Both the position numbers and the translations under genes were made by a program. DNA of 64,000 nucleotides from Pseudomonadales bacterium (GTDB lineage: Bacteria > Pseudomonadota > Gammaproteobacteria > Pseudomonadales > Pseudohongiellaceae): positions 426,550-490,549 of the forward strand of contig JACKOJ010000002.1 in NCBI GenBank assembly GCA_024234325.1, written 5' to 3'. Of this stretch, positions 9,349 through 17,024 are shown one piece after another. Every line of letters starts with the position of its first letter. Positions within the stretch are counted from its first letter, which is position 1. The notes beneath the pieces are model-generated. The model saw only the letters and a program-made list of their open reading frames with translations, did not search any database and was not told the DNA's origin.

Positions 9349-9473
9349 CTTCTGTTGCAGCAAGGCCTTACAGCGCCAAAAACACCGAAATCCCCGGGAG
9401 AATGCCGGCAGGCGTGGTTTTTTTGACGCCCGTTTGAACCGACAGCCAGGCAGGGACAGAGCAGGAATCAGGC

Positions 9474-10238
9474 ATGACAGACAGCTTCGACAAGGCATCA
9501 CAGCTTCGCGGCATCGGCCTCATTGGTCTTGCCCTTGGTCTGTGTGCGGCCACCGCCCAGGCGCAGAACATCAGCGCGCACGAGCAACTGAGCGCTGCCG
9601 TCAGCGAGTATGTGGAGTCTTTCTTCAGCGCCGAGGAATTGCAGGGCAGTGTCGGTCGCAGTGCGGAAGACGTGGGACGCCGGGTGGAAATCGACATCAG
9701 CCGCATCGACCCGCGTCTGCCCCTGAGCCAGTGCGAACAACCCCTGATTGCGTCCATGAACCAGACCCAGCGCCCGGTGGGGCGCATCAACGTCAAGGTC
9801 GAGTGCTTCGGCAGCGCGCCGTGGACCAAATACGTGCCGGTAAACGTGCGGGTCTATGAGCCCGTGCTGATCACCACCCGCCCCCTTGCGCGCGGAGAAG
9901 TGCTCAGCCAGGCCGATCTCAGCTTTGAGGAGAGCGATGTCTCCCTGCTGCGCGGCAGTTACCTGCAATCTCCGGAACTGGCCCTGGGCATGGAAGTGAA
10001 ACGCTCACTGCCCGCCGGTGCCCCGCTGGTGCAGGAGGCGCTTGCGGCCCCCCTGCTGGTGAAGCGGGGAGACACCGTGACACTGAGCGCCAAGGCCGGC
10101 ACGGTGGAGATCCGTCAGCAGGGAGTAGCCCTGCAGAGCGGGGAACTGGGCAAACGCATCAACGTAAGAAACACGAACTCCGACATGGTCGTGCAGGCGG
10201 TTGTGACCGGCCTGGGCGAAGCCAGCGTGGGGTTCTGA
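9474..10238 (+). CDS. flgA: Flagellar P-ring assembly chaperone FlgA
   Basis: FlgA is the periplasmic chaperone for assembly of the FlgI P ring. The 254-residue protein has an N-terminal signal sequence (hydrophobic LIGLALGLCAATAQA) and a C-terminal SAF/ChapFlgA domain (RPLARGEVLSQADLSFEESD; LPAGAPLVQEALAAPLLVKR; VRNTNSDMVVQAVVTG). It is transcribed away from flgB, the usual arrangement, and is followed by flgM after 139 nt. Confidence 0.96.
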   Translation: MTDSFDKASQLRGIGLIGLALGLCAATAQAQNISAHEQLSAAVSEYVESFFSAEELQGSVGRSAEDVGRRVEIDISRIDPRLPLSQCEQPLIASMNQTQRPVGRINVKVECFGSAPWTKYVPVNVRVYEPVLITTRPLARGEVLSQADLSFEESDVSLLRGSYLQSPELALGMEVKRSLPAGAPLVQEALAAPLLVKRGDTVTLSAKAGTVEIRQQGVALQSGELGKRINVRNTNSDMVVQAVVTGLGEASVGF

Positions 10239-10259
10239 GGGAATTGCGGAAAAATTTAC

Positions 10260-10286
10260 TAAAGTTTTTGCGTAATTGGTCGCCAA
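10260..10286 (+). promoter_or_regulatory. Probable sigma-28 (FliA) promoter for flgM
   Basis: TAAAGTTT at 10260-10267 is followed after exactly 11 nt by GTCGCCAA, resembling the sigma-28 pattern TAAAGTTT-N11-GCCGATAA (perfect -35, five of eight at -10). It lies about 90 nt upstream of flgM. Class-3 transcription of flgM from FliA is the known logic of this circuit. Confidence 0.6.
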
Positions 10287-10377
10287 CATCAGGGAGAGGT
10301 TTTAAGATTGTGGCATCCCACCGGTCCATCCGGGGGCTCCGGGTCTTACCTACACCCTGCAAATCAAGGTAGAAGTC

Positions 10378-10692
10378 ATGACTGTTAGCACTATAGGCAG
10401 CAATGCCACGCAGACACCGACAGAGCAGCGCAGCAATGGTACAGGCGGCGTCAGCCCTGTATCCATCAGCCAGGCGCAGGCTCAGAAGTCCGGCAAGCCT
10501 GCGGGGCAGGATACCGTGCATATCAGCTCACAGGCTGTCGATCTGCAGGGCCTAGAGGCACATATCAGCCAACTCCCCGATGTGGACAAAGGTCGCGTGA
10601 CCGAGCTCCGCAATCAGATTGCCAGCGGCCAGTACCAAGTGAACTTCGATCGTCTTGCCGGAAAGATCCTCGGCTTCGAAGCTGACCTGTAA
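10378..10692 (+). CDS. flgM: Anti-sigma-28 factor FlgM
   Basis: FlgM binds and inhibits the flagellar sigma factor FliA until it is exported through the completed hook. The 104-residue protein has a low-complexity disordered N-terminal half and the FlgM C-terminal core: DTVHISSQAVDLQGLEAHIS followed by LPDVDKGRVTELRNQIASGQ and YQVNFDRLAGKILGFE. Length and position between flgA and flgN are normal. Confidence 0.95.
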   Translation: MTVSTIGSNATQTPTEQRSNGTGGVSPVSISQAQAQKSGKPAGQDTVHISSQAVDLQGLEAHISQLPDVDKGRVTELRNQIASGQYQVNFDRLAGKILGFEADL

Positions 10693-10724
10693 GCGCCGGA
10701 CTCAACAGACTCTGACAGATTCCT

Positions 10725-10753
10725 CCCGCCATCCCCTTGTTTGGCGGGTTTTT
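10725..10753 (+). terminator. Rho-independent terminator between flgM and flgN
   Basis: CCCGCCA (10725-10731) pairs with TGGCGGG (10742-10748) across a 10-nt loop, followed by five T. It stands between flgM and flgN, so it either partly terminates flgM transcripts or lowers flgN relative to flgM. Confidence 0.8.
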
Positions 10754-10802
10754 CATGTGTTTTCATTAGCTGGCAGCCCGCGGGTTGCCCGGGAGAAACG
10801 CC

Positions 10803-11261
10803 ATGAGCAATGCCTCCATGCAACTGCTGCTGGAAAAAGACCTGCACAACGCCGCCCAGCTCGAAACCCTGCTGCGCGCCGAGCGCATGCAGCTTGAGAG
10901 CCGAAATATCGGCGCGCTGAGCCAGACCTTGATCGAAAAGGCCGAAGTATTGGCGCAAATCGAAGCAAATGATGAGGCAAGGCGAAAATTGCTGGCATCT
11001 TTCCAAAAGTCCACAGACAATAGCGGGCTGCGCGACTATTGCCAGCAGGAAGGACTGGGAGACCTCTACCGGGATCTGCTGAGAAGCCTGCAGCACTGCG
11101 CGGACTTGACCAACATCAATGGTGCAATTGTGCATCGAAGCAAGCTGAACAACCGCCACATGCTGGACATCCTGCAGGGCAAGACGTCCCAGCCCGGTGT
11201 CTATGACCATCGCGGCGATGCCAGCACAACTTCCGATTCGAGAGCTATCGCGAAAGCCTGA
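10803..11261 (+). CDS. flgN: FlgN-family flagellar export chaperone
   Basis: FlgN is the cytoplasmic chaperone for the hook-filament junction proteins FlgK and FlgL. The 152-residue all-helical protein has the FlgN pattern: MQLLLEKDLHNAAQLETLLR, a long coiled-coil-like helix (LIEKAEVLAQIEANDEARRK), and a C-terminal NGAIVHRSKLNNRHMLDILQ helix. GGGAG lies 8 nt before the ATG at 10803. Its place behind flgM supports the call; sequence conservation in this family is low. Confidence 0.9.
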   Translation: MSNASMQLLLEKDLHNAAQLETLLRAERMQLESRNIGALSQTLIEKAEVLAQIEANDEARRKLLASFQKSTDNSGLRDYCQQEGLGDLYRDLLRSLQHCADLTNINGAIVHRSKLNNRHMLDILQGKTSQPGVYDHRGDASTTSDSRAIAKA

Positions 11262-11279
11262 CCTTAAACAAGAATCATA

Positions 11280-11993
11280 ATGGCACTAAACGACGGACCA
11301 GATCGCTACTACTACGGCGCCGGGGACATTTTCAGCGTCCTGCGGGCGCTTCAGAATGAGCGCGCGCTGGTAAACGTGCAGTTCGACGACAGTGCCCAGC
11401 TCTACAACACCATGATTCTGGACGCCAATCTGCAGGAGCGTTACTTCCTGATGGATGAGGTCACCCCCCGCGACGGCCACCGCAAGATCGAGGCCCGCGC
11501 CAAATTCAGCATCCGGGCCAGCATTCACGGCATCAAGGTGCACGCGAAAGACCTGATCAGTGCCCGCACCATCAACAGCCCGGACGGGCTGTATTACCAG
11601 ATTCCCTTCCCTGCAAAGATGCTCTACATGCAACGCCGCGAGGCCTTCCGTGCCTACGTCCCCGGCAGCATGAAGACGACCGTGCGTTACAGCAACGAGA
11701 AGCGGGAGCAGGACCTGTTCGGGCGTGTGCTCAATATTTCCGCTACCGGCATTCGCGTCGCCTTCCCCGGAGAAGTAGCCCCCGAGTTTGAGCCGATGGA
11801 AAAGTTCAACGCCTTCATCGAGATTCAGTCCCAGGACCAGAATGTGGACTGCCAGCTTGAGATCATCTATTACCAGTACAGCAAGGAGCGCAACCAGACC
11901 ATGTGTGGTTGCCGCTTCATCGACCTGCCCCGTGCGACGCAACAACTCGTGAACCGTTTCGTCACCTTCCTGCAGCGCGAAGAGCTTGTTTAA
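11280..11993 (+). CDS. ycgR: Flagellar brake protein YcgR (YcgR-N and PilZ domains)
   Basis: YcgR binds cyclic di-GMP and slows the flagellar motor. The 237-residue protein has an N-terminal YcgR-type domain (residues about 10-110) and a C-terminal PilZ domain. The PilZ signature is visible as RREAFR around residue 120 and NISATGIRVAF around residue 155. The usual Asp of the (D/N)xSxxG motif is Asn here, which occurs in functional PilZ proteins. It follows flgN after 18 nt, so probably shares its transcript. Confidence 0.9.
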   Translation: MALNDGPDRYYYGAGDIFSVLRALQNERALVNVQFDDSAQLYNTMILDANLQERYFLMDEVTPRDGHRKIEARAKFSIRASIHGIKVHAKDLISARTINSPDGLYYQIPFPAKMLYMQRREAFRAYVPGSMKTTVRYSNEKREQDLFGRVLNISATGIRVAFPGEVAPEFEPMEKFNAFIEIQSQDQNVDCQLEIIYYQYSKERNQTMCGCRFIDLPRATQQLVNRFVTFLQREELV

Positions 11994-12016
11994 GTTACTT
12001 TAACTAAGTCTTCCAA

Positions 12017-12688
12017 CTATCTGTTTAAAAAAGAATTAAACGCATCATTCAGCGCCGAAAGACGCGCCAGATCGTCCGGAGTATCGACATCCCAGCGCAT
12101 CGGCAGCTCCTGCCAGGATAAACCCGCCGCGCGCAGATTCTCCCGCGTCACAGCCATCACCCGCTCACTGCCCCAGGGCACATTCTCGAACAGAGCCACC
12201 GGTGCACTGCGCAAACCCAGCAGCACATAGCCACCATCCTCCGCCGGGCCAATCACGATGTCTGTCCCTGCCTCCAGCACCGCAAGCGCCTGCCGCAGAT
12301 AGGCCGGGTCCACGGACGCGCAGTCGGTCCCCACGATCACCACATAGTCGGCATTGGCCAGGACTGCCTCGGCGGTATGACGCATACGGGTCCCCAGGTC
12401 GCCAGCCCCCTGCTGGAAGATCGCCTGGCGGGAAGTCAGGCTCAGGAAATACGCGTTCGAGGCCTCCTCACCGGCCTCCGTTGCCACCCATAGCTGCACC
12501 GGGCACAGCGCTGCCTGCGCAAGGTTGCGATAGGTATACTCGATCAGGGCTTTGTGCAGCGCCAGCGCACCGGCCTCCCCCAGCACCCCGTGCATGCGTG
12601 TCTTGACCCGACCGGCTACCGGCGTCCGGGTGTACAGGACCAGGCAGCCGCGAGGAAATTCAAAACTTTCTTTAACCATATTTTTCAT
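12017..12688 (-). CDS. TIGR04282-type glycosyltransferase/nucleotidyltransferase-like protein (DUF2064)
   Basis: The 223-residue protein matches the family often annotated as arsenosugar biosynthesis glycosyltransferase, TIGR04282. It has the N-terminal motif VLYTRTPVAGRVKTRM, a central VVIVGTDCASVDPAYLRQAL and IGPAEDGGYVLLGL, then VPWGSERVMAVTRENL and MRWDVDTPDDLARL. The fold is GT-A-like. It is encoded 4 nt downstream of the TIGR04283 gene, its usual partner. The true substrate of this pair is not settled; I infer only a sugar-transfer role. Confidence 0.85.
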   Translation of the reverse strand: MKNMVKESFEFPRGCLVLYTRTPVAGRVKTRMHGVLGEAGALALHKALIEYTYRNLAQAALCPVQLWVATEAGEEASNAYFLSLTSRQAIFQQGAGDLGTRMRHTAEAVLANADYVVIVGTDCASVDPAYLRQALAVLEAGTDIVIGPAEDGGYVLLGLRSAPVALFENVPWGSERVMAVTRENLRAAGLSWQELPMRWDVDTPDDLARLSALNDAFNSFLNR

Positions 12689-12692
12689 CAGC

Positions 12693-13382
12693 TTAGCCGG
12701 GCTTCTTCATGTACATCGCATGCAGAGTGGAAGGCGATACGCCCAGCACATACAGCAGGCGCAGACGCCACATCAGGGCCATGGTGCGCCACACACCATG
12801 GCGCTCCCAGCGGCGGCTGGAGGTCATCACCCTAGCTTTGAGGCACAGGGGCCAGGCGCGTTTGCGCAGAAGTTTGCTAAGGGCAATATCCTCCATCAGC
12901 GGAATGGCCGGAAAGCCCCCCACCCGAGCAAAGGTCTCACGGCGGACGAAAATGGCCTGGTCTCCCGTGGCGACACCGGTCAACCGGGAGCGCAGGTTCA
13001 TCGCCGACTCAATCACGCGGAACATCACCCGTCTACCGCTCAGGCGCACATCAAAACGCCCCCAGAGCACAGACTGCTCCGCAAACCTCGCCTGCAACAG
13101 CGTCATCGCATCCTCGGGCAGCAGGGTGTCAATGTGCAGAAAAAGCAGAATGTCCCCCGTCGCCAGAGCGGCGCCAGCATTCATCTGCACTGCCCGCCCG
13201 GCAGCACTGGGCTGCCAGACGTCCACCAGGCTTGCGCATACCTGGCGGCTGTCCTCATCACTGCCACCGTCCACCACGATCAGCTCATGCCCGTCATGAC
13301 GCAGCGCCTGCAGGGCCGGCAGGTGCTGGCGCAGGGCTTCGGGCTCGGACAGAACCGGGATGATGATGCTGATCTTCTTCAT
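12693..13382 (-). CDS. TIGR04283-type family 2 glycosyltransferase
   Basis: The 229-residue protein begins MKKISIIIPVLSEPEALRQ, with the GT2 nucleotide-binding ELIVVDGGSDEDSRQV and the metal-binding LFLHIDTLLP (DxD-like HID). GDQAIFVRRETFARVGGFP and IPLMEDIALSKLLR are characteristic of the TIGR04283 group. A C-terminal hydrophobic/basic stretch may touch the membrane. I chose the ATG at 13382 because it gives the family N-terminus; the frame is open upstream to 13472. It probably forms a two-gene operon with the TIGR04282 gene. Confidence 0.85.
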   Translation of the reverse strand: MKKISIIIPVLSEPEALRQHLPALQALRHDGHELIVVDGGSDEDSRQVCASLVDVWQPSAAGRAVQMNAGAALATGDILLFLHIDTLLPEDAMTLLQARFAEQSVLWGRFDVRLSGRRVMFRVIESAMNLRSRLTGVATGDQAIFVRRETFARVGGFPAIPLMEDIALSKLLRKRAWPLCLKARVMTSSRRWERHGVWRTMALMWRLRLLYVLGVSPSTLHAMYMKKPG

Positions 13383-13899
13383 GGTGAGCCGTTTCGACGA
13401 GGAAATCGGCGCCAGGGGCACTCCCTGGCGGGCAAATGAACAAGCTCGGGATTCTATGCCAGCATGCCCCAAAATACATCCGCCGGAACCGGACCGAAGC
13501 CCCCGCAGAACGCCCGCCCTCCCCGTGCAGACGTGACCGCAGTCACTTCCCGCTCAAAAAGCCTCAAAATCGCTCAATTCCACCCAATTTCTGCCCTCGA
13601 AACACTATTAAGATGGAATCGAAAGCTGGATAATGTGCGCCCAATCAAGAGGGTAGATTCAGCCCGCCGGGCCCGCCGATTCAGCGTGGGTTAAGTGTGA
13701 GGATTCCAGACTGAACCTGTCCTGGCTTCGTGCAAGGATCGCAAAACAATTTTTCCGGTTCGCGGGGTAAGAAAACGGCGACAATCCCGTTCTCACTTCC
13801 AGAAGGAGTAAAAACTGATCTACGGGCTGGCCCTATCCTGGCAAGCATCGCTCAGAGGCCCCACCCCGACCTCTGTCCAGATCAGAAACACTATCAGCA
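13383..13899. other. 517-bp gap without a supported gene
   Basis: This holds the upstream region of the glycosyltransferase pair (minus) and of the small gene at 13900 (plus). Only short open frames without ribosome sites or recognisable protein features are present. An AGAAGGAG ribosome-site-like element at 13800-13807 is not followed by an ATG at proper distance. I see no RNA gene. Confidence 0.5.
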
Positions 13900-14139
13900 A
13901 TGAACGTTGAAAATTTCTATATTATTGCGACAGCACCGAACGAGCCCACACTGCAGGTCAATATCTCCGGCCCCTACCTTACCCGGCAGGCGGCTGAGGC
14001 AGACTTAAGCGCCGCGATCGGCGAAGCGGTAGGTCTGGACCCGGCAGCGAAGGAATACGAGTACAAGATCTCGAAGATCGCCTGCCAAAAGCCCGGCGTG
14101 ATTCAACACATGGCCTGCCACATGGGCCAACGGCTTTAA
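13900..14139 (+). CDS. Small hypothetical protein
   Basis: This is a 79-residue open frame starting at ATG with a weak upstream ribosome site. The sequence MNVENFYIIATAPNEPTLQV then ISGPYLTRQAAEADLSAAIG looks like a globular alpha/beta fold, ending in a Cys/His-containing tail (KIACQ, MACHMGQ). I do not recognise a family. Codon use is like its neighbours. It is co-directional with the AP2-like gene at 14233, but 93 nt apart. Confidence 0.4.
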   Translation: MNVENFYIIATAPNEPTLQVNISGPYLTRQAAEADLSAAIGEAVGLDPAAKEYEYKISKIACQKPGVIQHMACHMGQRL

Positions 14140-14232
14140 CGCTCGCGCAAACAACGGAAAGAAGCAACAAGGAGATTCGGGGGAGTTTGTAGAGACCCAA
14201 AGCGAAGGGTCTTGATCGAGAGTGAGGTTTTT

Positions 14233-14670
14233 GTGAAAAAACTGGATCCGCTTCACCACATCAGCATCATCGAATCCCGAGGCACCAACTGCGCATGGGT
14301 GCGCATCAAGTACGACGAAAAGAGCTTCCAGGAATCCTTCCCCTTCAAGAAATACGGCGGCAAAGACAAAGCCATTCAGGCCGCCAAGAAAAAGCGTGAC
14401 GAGGAAGGCAGAAAGATCTACGGGGATAACTGGCCCTACACCAAGTTCAGCCCCCGCAAGGTATCCCCCCTCAATTCTTCCGGCGAGATCGGCGTCAGCT
14501 ATTCCGAAAGCGATCACGCCTGGGTAGCCACCTGGCAGGAAAACGCCGAAGGGCGCCGCCGCCAGCGCAACGCCTATTTCTCCATCAACAAATACGGCGA
14601 CAAGAAGGCCAAGACCATGGCCGTCAAACGCCGCCGGGATGAGGTCGCTGCCAACCGCATCGCCGTCTGA
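14233..14670 (+). CDS. AP2-like DNA-binding protein with two repeats
   Basis: The 145-residue protein (GTG start at 14233 with GAGG 6 nt upstream; an alternative TTG lies at 14212) contains two copies of an AP2/ERF-like beta-sheet module. The first is around residues 14-55 (CAWVRIKYDEKSFQESFPFK, YGGKDKAIQAAKKKRDE). The second is around 86-140 (IGVSYSESDHAWVATWQ, NAYFSINKYGDKKAKTMAVK, RRRDE). Each has the aromatic-Val strand and a C-terminal basic helix. Bacterial AP2 proteins are usually DNA-binding parts of homing nucleases or integrases, but no nuclease domain is visible here. It lies just outside the island, upstream of the tRNA. The function is inferred from the fold only. Confidence 0.6.
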   Translation: MKKLDPLHHISIIESRGTNCAWVRIKYDEKSFQESFPFKKYGGKDKAIQAAKKKRDEEGRKIYGDNWPYTKFSPRKVSPLNSSGEIGVSYSESDHAWVATWQENAEGRRRQRNAYFSINKYGDKKAKTMAVKRRRDEVAANRIAV

Positions 14671-14722
14671 ACCCCACCGTGGATTGGCTCCCCCTGCGGG
14701 AGCCAGCCCCAAAACCCCGTGC

Positions 14723-14728
14723 TATAAT
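14723..14728 (+). promoter_or_regulatory. -10 element of tRNA-Arg promoter
   Basis: A perfect TATAAT lies 40 nt upstream of the mature tRNA 5' end and is followed by a GC-rich discriminator (CCGCGCCC), as in stringently controlled stable-RNA promoters. A clear -35 element is not visible; a GGCTCCC/GGGAGCC hairpin (14685-14705) occupies the region just upstream. Confidence 0.6.
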
Positions 14729-14767
14729 CCGCGCCCTATCCAAACGCCAGACCCGCAACACCACCCT

Positions 14768-14844
14768 GCTCCGGTGGCACAGCTGGATAGCGCGGCCCCC
14801 TCCTAAGGGGCAGGTCACAGGTTCAAATCCTGTCCGGGGCACCA
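14768..14844 (+). tRNA. tRNA-Arg (anticodon CCU), CCA encoded
   Basis: This is a 77-nt cloverleaf. The acceptor strand GCTCCGG pairs with CCGGGGC with one T-G wobble, and the D-arm reads GGCACAGCTGGATAGCGC. The anticodon loop is CTCCTAA on a GCCCC/GGGGC stem, giving anticodon CCT. The T-loop is GTTCAAATC and CCA is encoded. The anticodon reads codon AGG. The 3' end is the integration site of the island; the insertion regenerates the full tRNA. Confidence 0.95.
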
Positions 14845-14847
14845 AAT
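14829..14847 (+). repeat. attL: tRNA 3'-end direct repeat
   Basis: CCTGTCCGGGGCACCAAAT, spanning the T-stem/acceptor 3' strand plus CCA and four bases beyond, recurs with one G missing at 34001-34018. It marks the left boundary of the integrated element. Confidence 0.85.
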
Positions 14848-14958
14848 ACACTTCCCAAGACGTCCAAACCCTTCCAAAAATCCAATAAAATTCATTGCGT
14901 AACGCTTGATAGATCATCCTATGGCGTCCTACCATGTACCCCTAAATCCGAATAACTC

Positions 14959-15006
14959 GGGGGTACTTCTGGGGGTACCTGGATACCCCCAAAAACAGGT
15001 ACCCCC
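14959..15006. repeat. Integrase arm-type repeats, left end
   Basis: Two direct copies of GGGGGTAC begin at 14959 and 14971 (12-nt period), followed by two inverted copies, ATACCCCC at 14983 and GTACCCCC at 14999. They lie between attL and the integrase start. They are probably binding sites for the integrase N-terminal domain and may also serve autoregulation. Confidence 0.6.
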
Positions 15007-15019
15007 AAATAAGGTACTT

Positions 15020-16210
15020 ATGGCGCTCAGCGACCTGAAAGTCAAAACAGCCAAGCCCACCGAGAAGAACTACAAACTCGCCGACGAGAAGGGTTTGCAC
15101 CTGCTCGTCAAATCCGCAGGCGGCAAGTACTGGCGTTTCAAATACCGCATCAATGGCAAAGAAAAATTGATGGCCCTCGGCGTCTACCCAGACACCTCCC
15201 TGGCGTTGGCCAGAAGCAAGCGTGACGAAGCTCGCGCCCTTCTGGCCAATGGCATCGACCCCATGGACAACAAGCACGCCGTCAAGGCTGCCCATGAGGC
15301 AGCCATTACGAACAGCTTTGAGATAGTTGCCAATGAGTGGCTCAAGAAGCGCGGCCAGAAGTCCGAAGGCAATGATCAGCGCCTCCACAAACTGCTGCAT
15401 AAAGACCTCTTCCCTTGGCTGGGAAATCGGCCGATAGACCAAATCACCCCCAAAGAGCTGCTGGAGACCCTACGCCGCATCGAAGAACGCGGCGCCATCG
15501 AGACCGCGCAAAGAGCCAAGCAGTACGCAGGCCTGATCTATCGCTACGCGGTTGCCACTGGTCGCGTGGAGCGCGACATCAGTGCGGATCTGAGAGGAGC
15601 TTTGAAAACGACTAAGACCAAACACTTTGCTTCCATCACCAACCCCAAGGAAGTCGCCAAACTGCTGATCGCCATTGATCAATACACCGGCACCCCCGTG
15701 GTTCATGCCGCTCTGAAGCTTTCCCCCCTGCTCTTCTGTCGACCAGGAGAACTGAGGAACCTGGAGTGGAGCGAAGTGAATTGGGCAGAGGGCTACATTG
15801 AGATCCCCGCACACAAGATGAAAATGGGCCAACCTCACATCATTCCCCTGTGTCGGCAAGCGATTGAGATCCTGCGGGACCTGCAACCCATCACAGCTCG
15901 GAGTATCTACGTGTTCCCAAGCGCGCGCGGCGCCAGCCGCCCCCTCAGTGAAAATGGCGTGCGCACCGCCCTTCGCAATATCGGATACACCAATGAAGAA
16001 ATGACGCCCCATGGATTCCGAGCTATGGCCAGGACGATTTTAGATGAGGTACTGGAAGTGCCCGTGGAATGGATTGAGCAGCAATTGGCTCATTCAGTGA
16101 AAGATGCCAATGGGCGGGCTTACAACCGCACCAAGCACCTTAAACAACGGAGAGAGATGATGCAGAGGTGGGGGGATTACTTAGACGAACTCAAAGTATT
16201 CGCAAGTTAA
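15020..16210 (+). CDS. int: Tyrosine-type integrase (P4/CP4-57-like, DUF4102 N-terminus)
   Basis: This enzyme catalyses site-specific recombination between attP and the tRNA attB. The 396-residue protein from the ATG at 15020 begins MALSDLKVKTAKPTEKNYKL, typical of the DUF4102 arm-binding domain. A SAM-like core-binding domain and the catalytic domain follow. Catalytic residues visible are Arg in CRPGELRNLEWSEV, Lys in HKMKMGQPHIIPL, HGFR, and the final His/Tyr in LAHSVKDANGRAYNRTKH. The frame is open upstream to 14906, but that extension would run through the arm-type repeats, so the 15020 start is preferred. It is next to attL, as is usual. Confidence 0.95.
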   Translation: MALSDLKVKTAKPTEKNYKLADEKGLHLLVKSAGGKYWRFKYRINGKEKLMALGVYPDTSLALARSKRDEARALLANGIDPMDNKHAVKAAHEAAITNSFEIVANEWLKKRGQKSEGNDQRLHKLLHKDLFPWLGNRPIDQITPKELLETLRRIEERGAIETAQRAKQYAGLIYRYAVATGRVERDISADLRGALKTTKTKHFASITNPKEVAKLLIAIDQYTGTPVVHAALKLSPLLFCRPGELRNLEWSEVNWAEGYIEIPAHKMKMGQPHIIPLCRQAIEILRDLQPITARSIYVFPSARGASRPLSENGVRTALRNIGYTNEEMTPHGFRAMARTILDEVLEVPVEWIEQQLAHSVKDANGRAYNRTKHLKQRREMMQRWGDYLDELKVFAS

Positions 16211-16295
16211 TAACTCCTCTCGACCGAAATCTATTTAACTACGATAAGAATTCGTTTTATGGAGTCTGAAATTTTGGTATCTGAGATATCTAATT

Positions 16296-17024
16296 TCATT
16301 TTAGTGATTTATCGCTCCAGATTAGATTCATCTCTTCACCGATTTTGAAAAAATTTTCAGTGTCTGACTGAATACTTGTTGACGCTTTACCTGGCGCAAT
16401 TTTCAGCATACTAGCATCGTCATTCAACTGCGCCGTATCAACTCCCTGCTCCATATGCTCAAACCAATAACCATCGGTACATAGAAGGACGTCTGCCCCT
16501 AACGGAATTTTTGCAAAATGGCATGCAGGCTCTGCAAAACGCCGGGCATTCAGGGACCTTGTAAGCAGGTATTGACTCTCAATTGAGACTGCAAGCTTCG
16601 ACTGCTCCCTTAGGGCTATCTCATGACTCAACTTATGTGGTGGATATATCCATTGAATAGGTTTGTTGTCCTGAGTTATCGCAGTGAGGCAATCACCACA
16701 GCTTAAAACCCTTAATGATGCACTTTCAATGTCCAAGTGCATGATGCAGTAACTAGCGATCTCGTGGAGATATTTGTAGCGCAGCAGTTTCTGCTCGTCT
16801 CGCAATATTGCCAATAACTGATTGATATCGAGGCAATCTGGAAGACTTAAATTTCTTTCAATAATTTTTTTTGCCCAGTGACATGCAAACTCTTGCCCAT
16901 TTTCCCCCTTGGACGAAGCGTCAACCATAATGGCGACTACGATCTGGTCCTTAGAGCCGATTGCTGCTGCGTCGTTATTGGTACTTCTTTGTCTTCCTTG
17001 GCGGCTATTCCAAATAATCTGCAT
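16296..17024 (-). CDS. Divergent PP2C-like protein phosphatase
   Basis: The protein of about 242 residues has PP2C (PPM) family landmarks in order: RQRSTNNDAAA (motif 1), VVAIMVDASSKGENGQEFAC (position of the DGMGGH metal motif, with Asp kept but the GG replaced), SLRVLSCGDCLTAI (NxGDSR motif), LLCTDGYWFEHM (SDG motif) and LNDDASMLKI (DN-A-T motif). The metal-binding Asps at the last two sites are present. The ATG at 17024 overlaps the TGA of the upstream nucleotidyltransferase gene (TGATG), so translation is probably coupled. It is the last of a three-gene operon. The role is unknown; in defence loci PP2C enzymes reverse Ser/Thr phosphorylation, but no kinase is visible here. Family assignment is by motif reading only. 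Confidence 0.7.
   Translation of the reverse strand: MQIIWNSRQGRQRSTNNDAAAIGSKDQIVVAIMVDASSKGENGQEFACHWAKKIIERNLSLPDCLDINQLLAILRDEQKLLRYKYLHEIASYCIMHLDIESASLRVLSCGDCLTAITQDNKPIQWIYPPHKLSHEIALREQSKLAVSIESQYLLTRSLNARRFAEPACHFAKIPLGADVLLCTDGYWFEHMEQGVDTAQLNDDASMLKIAPGKASTSIQSDTENFFKIGEEMNLIWSDKSLK

Noticed and set aside
14685..14705. Terminator after the AP2-like gene
   Set aside because: TGGCTCCC/GGGAGCCA forms an 8-bp stem but no T-run follows, so it is only mentioned with the tRNA promoter.
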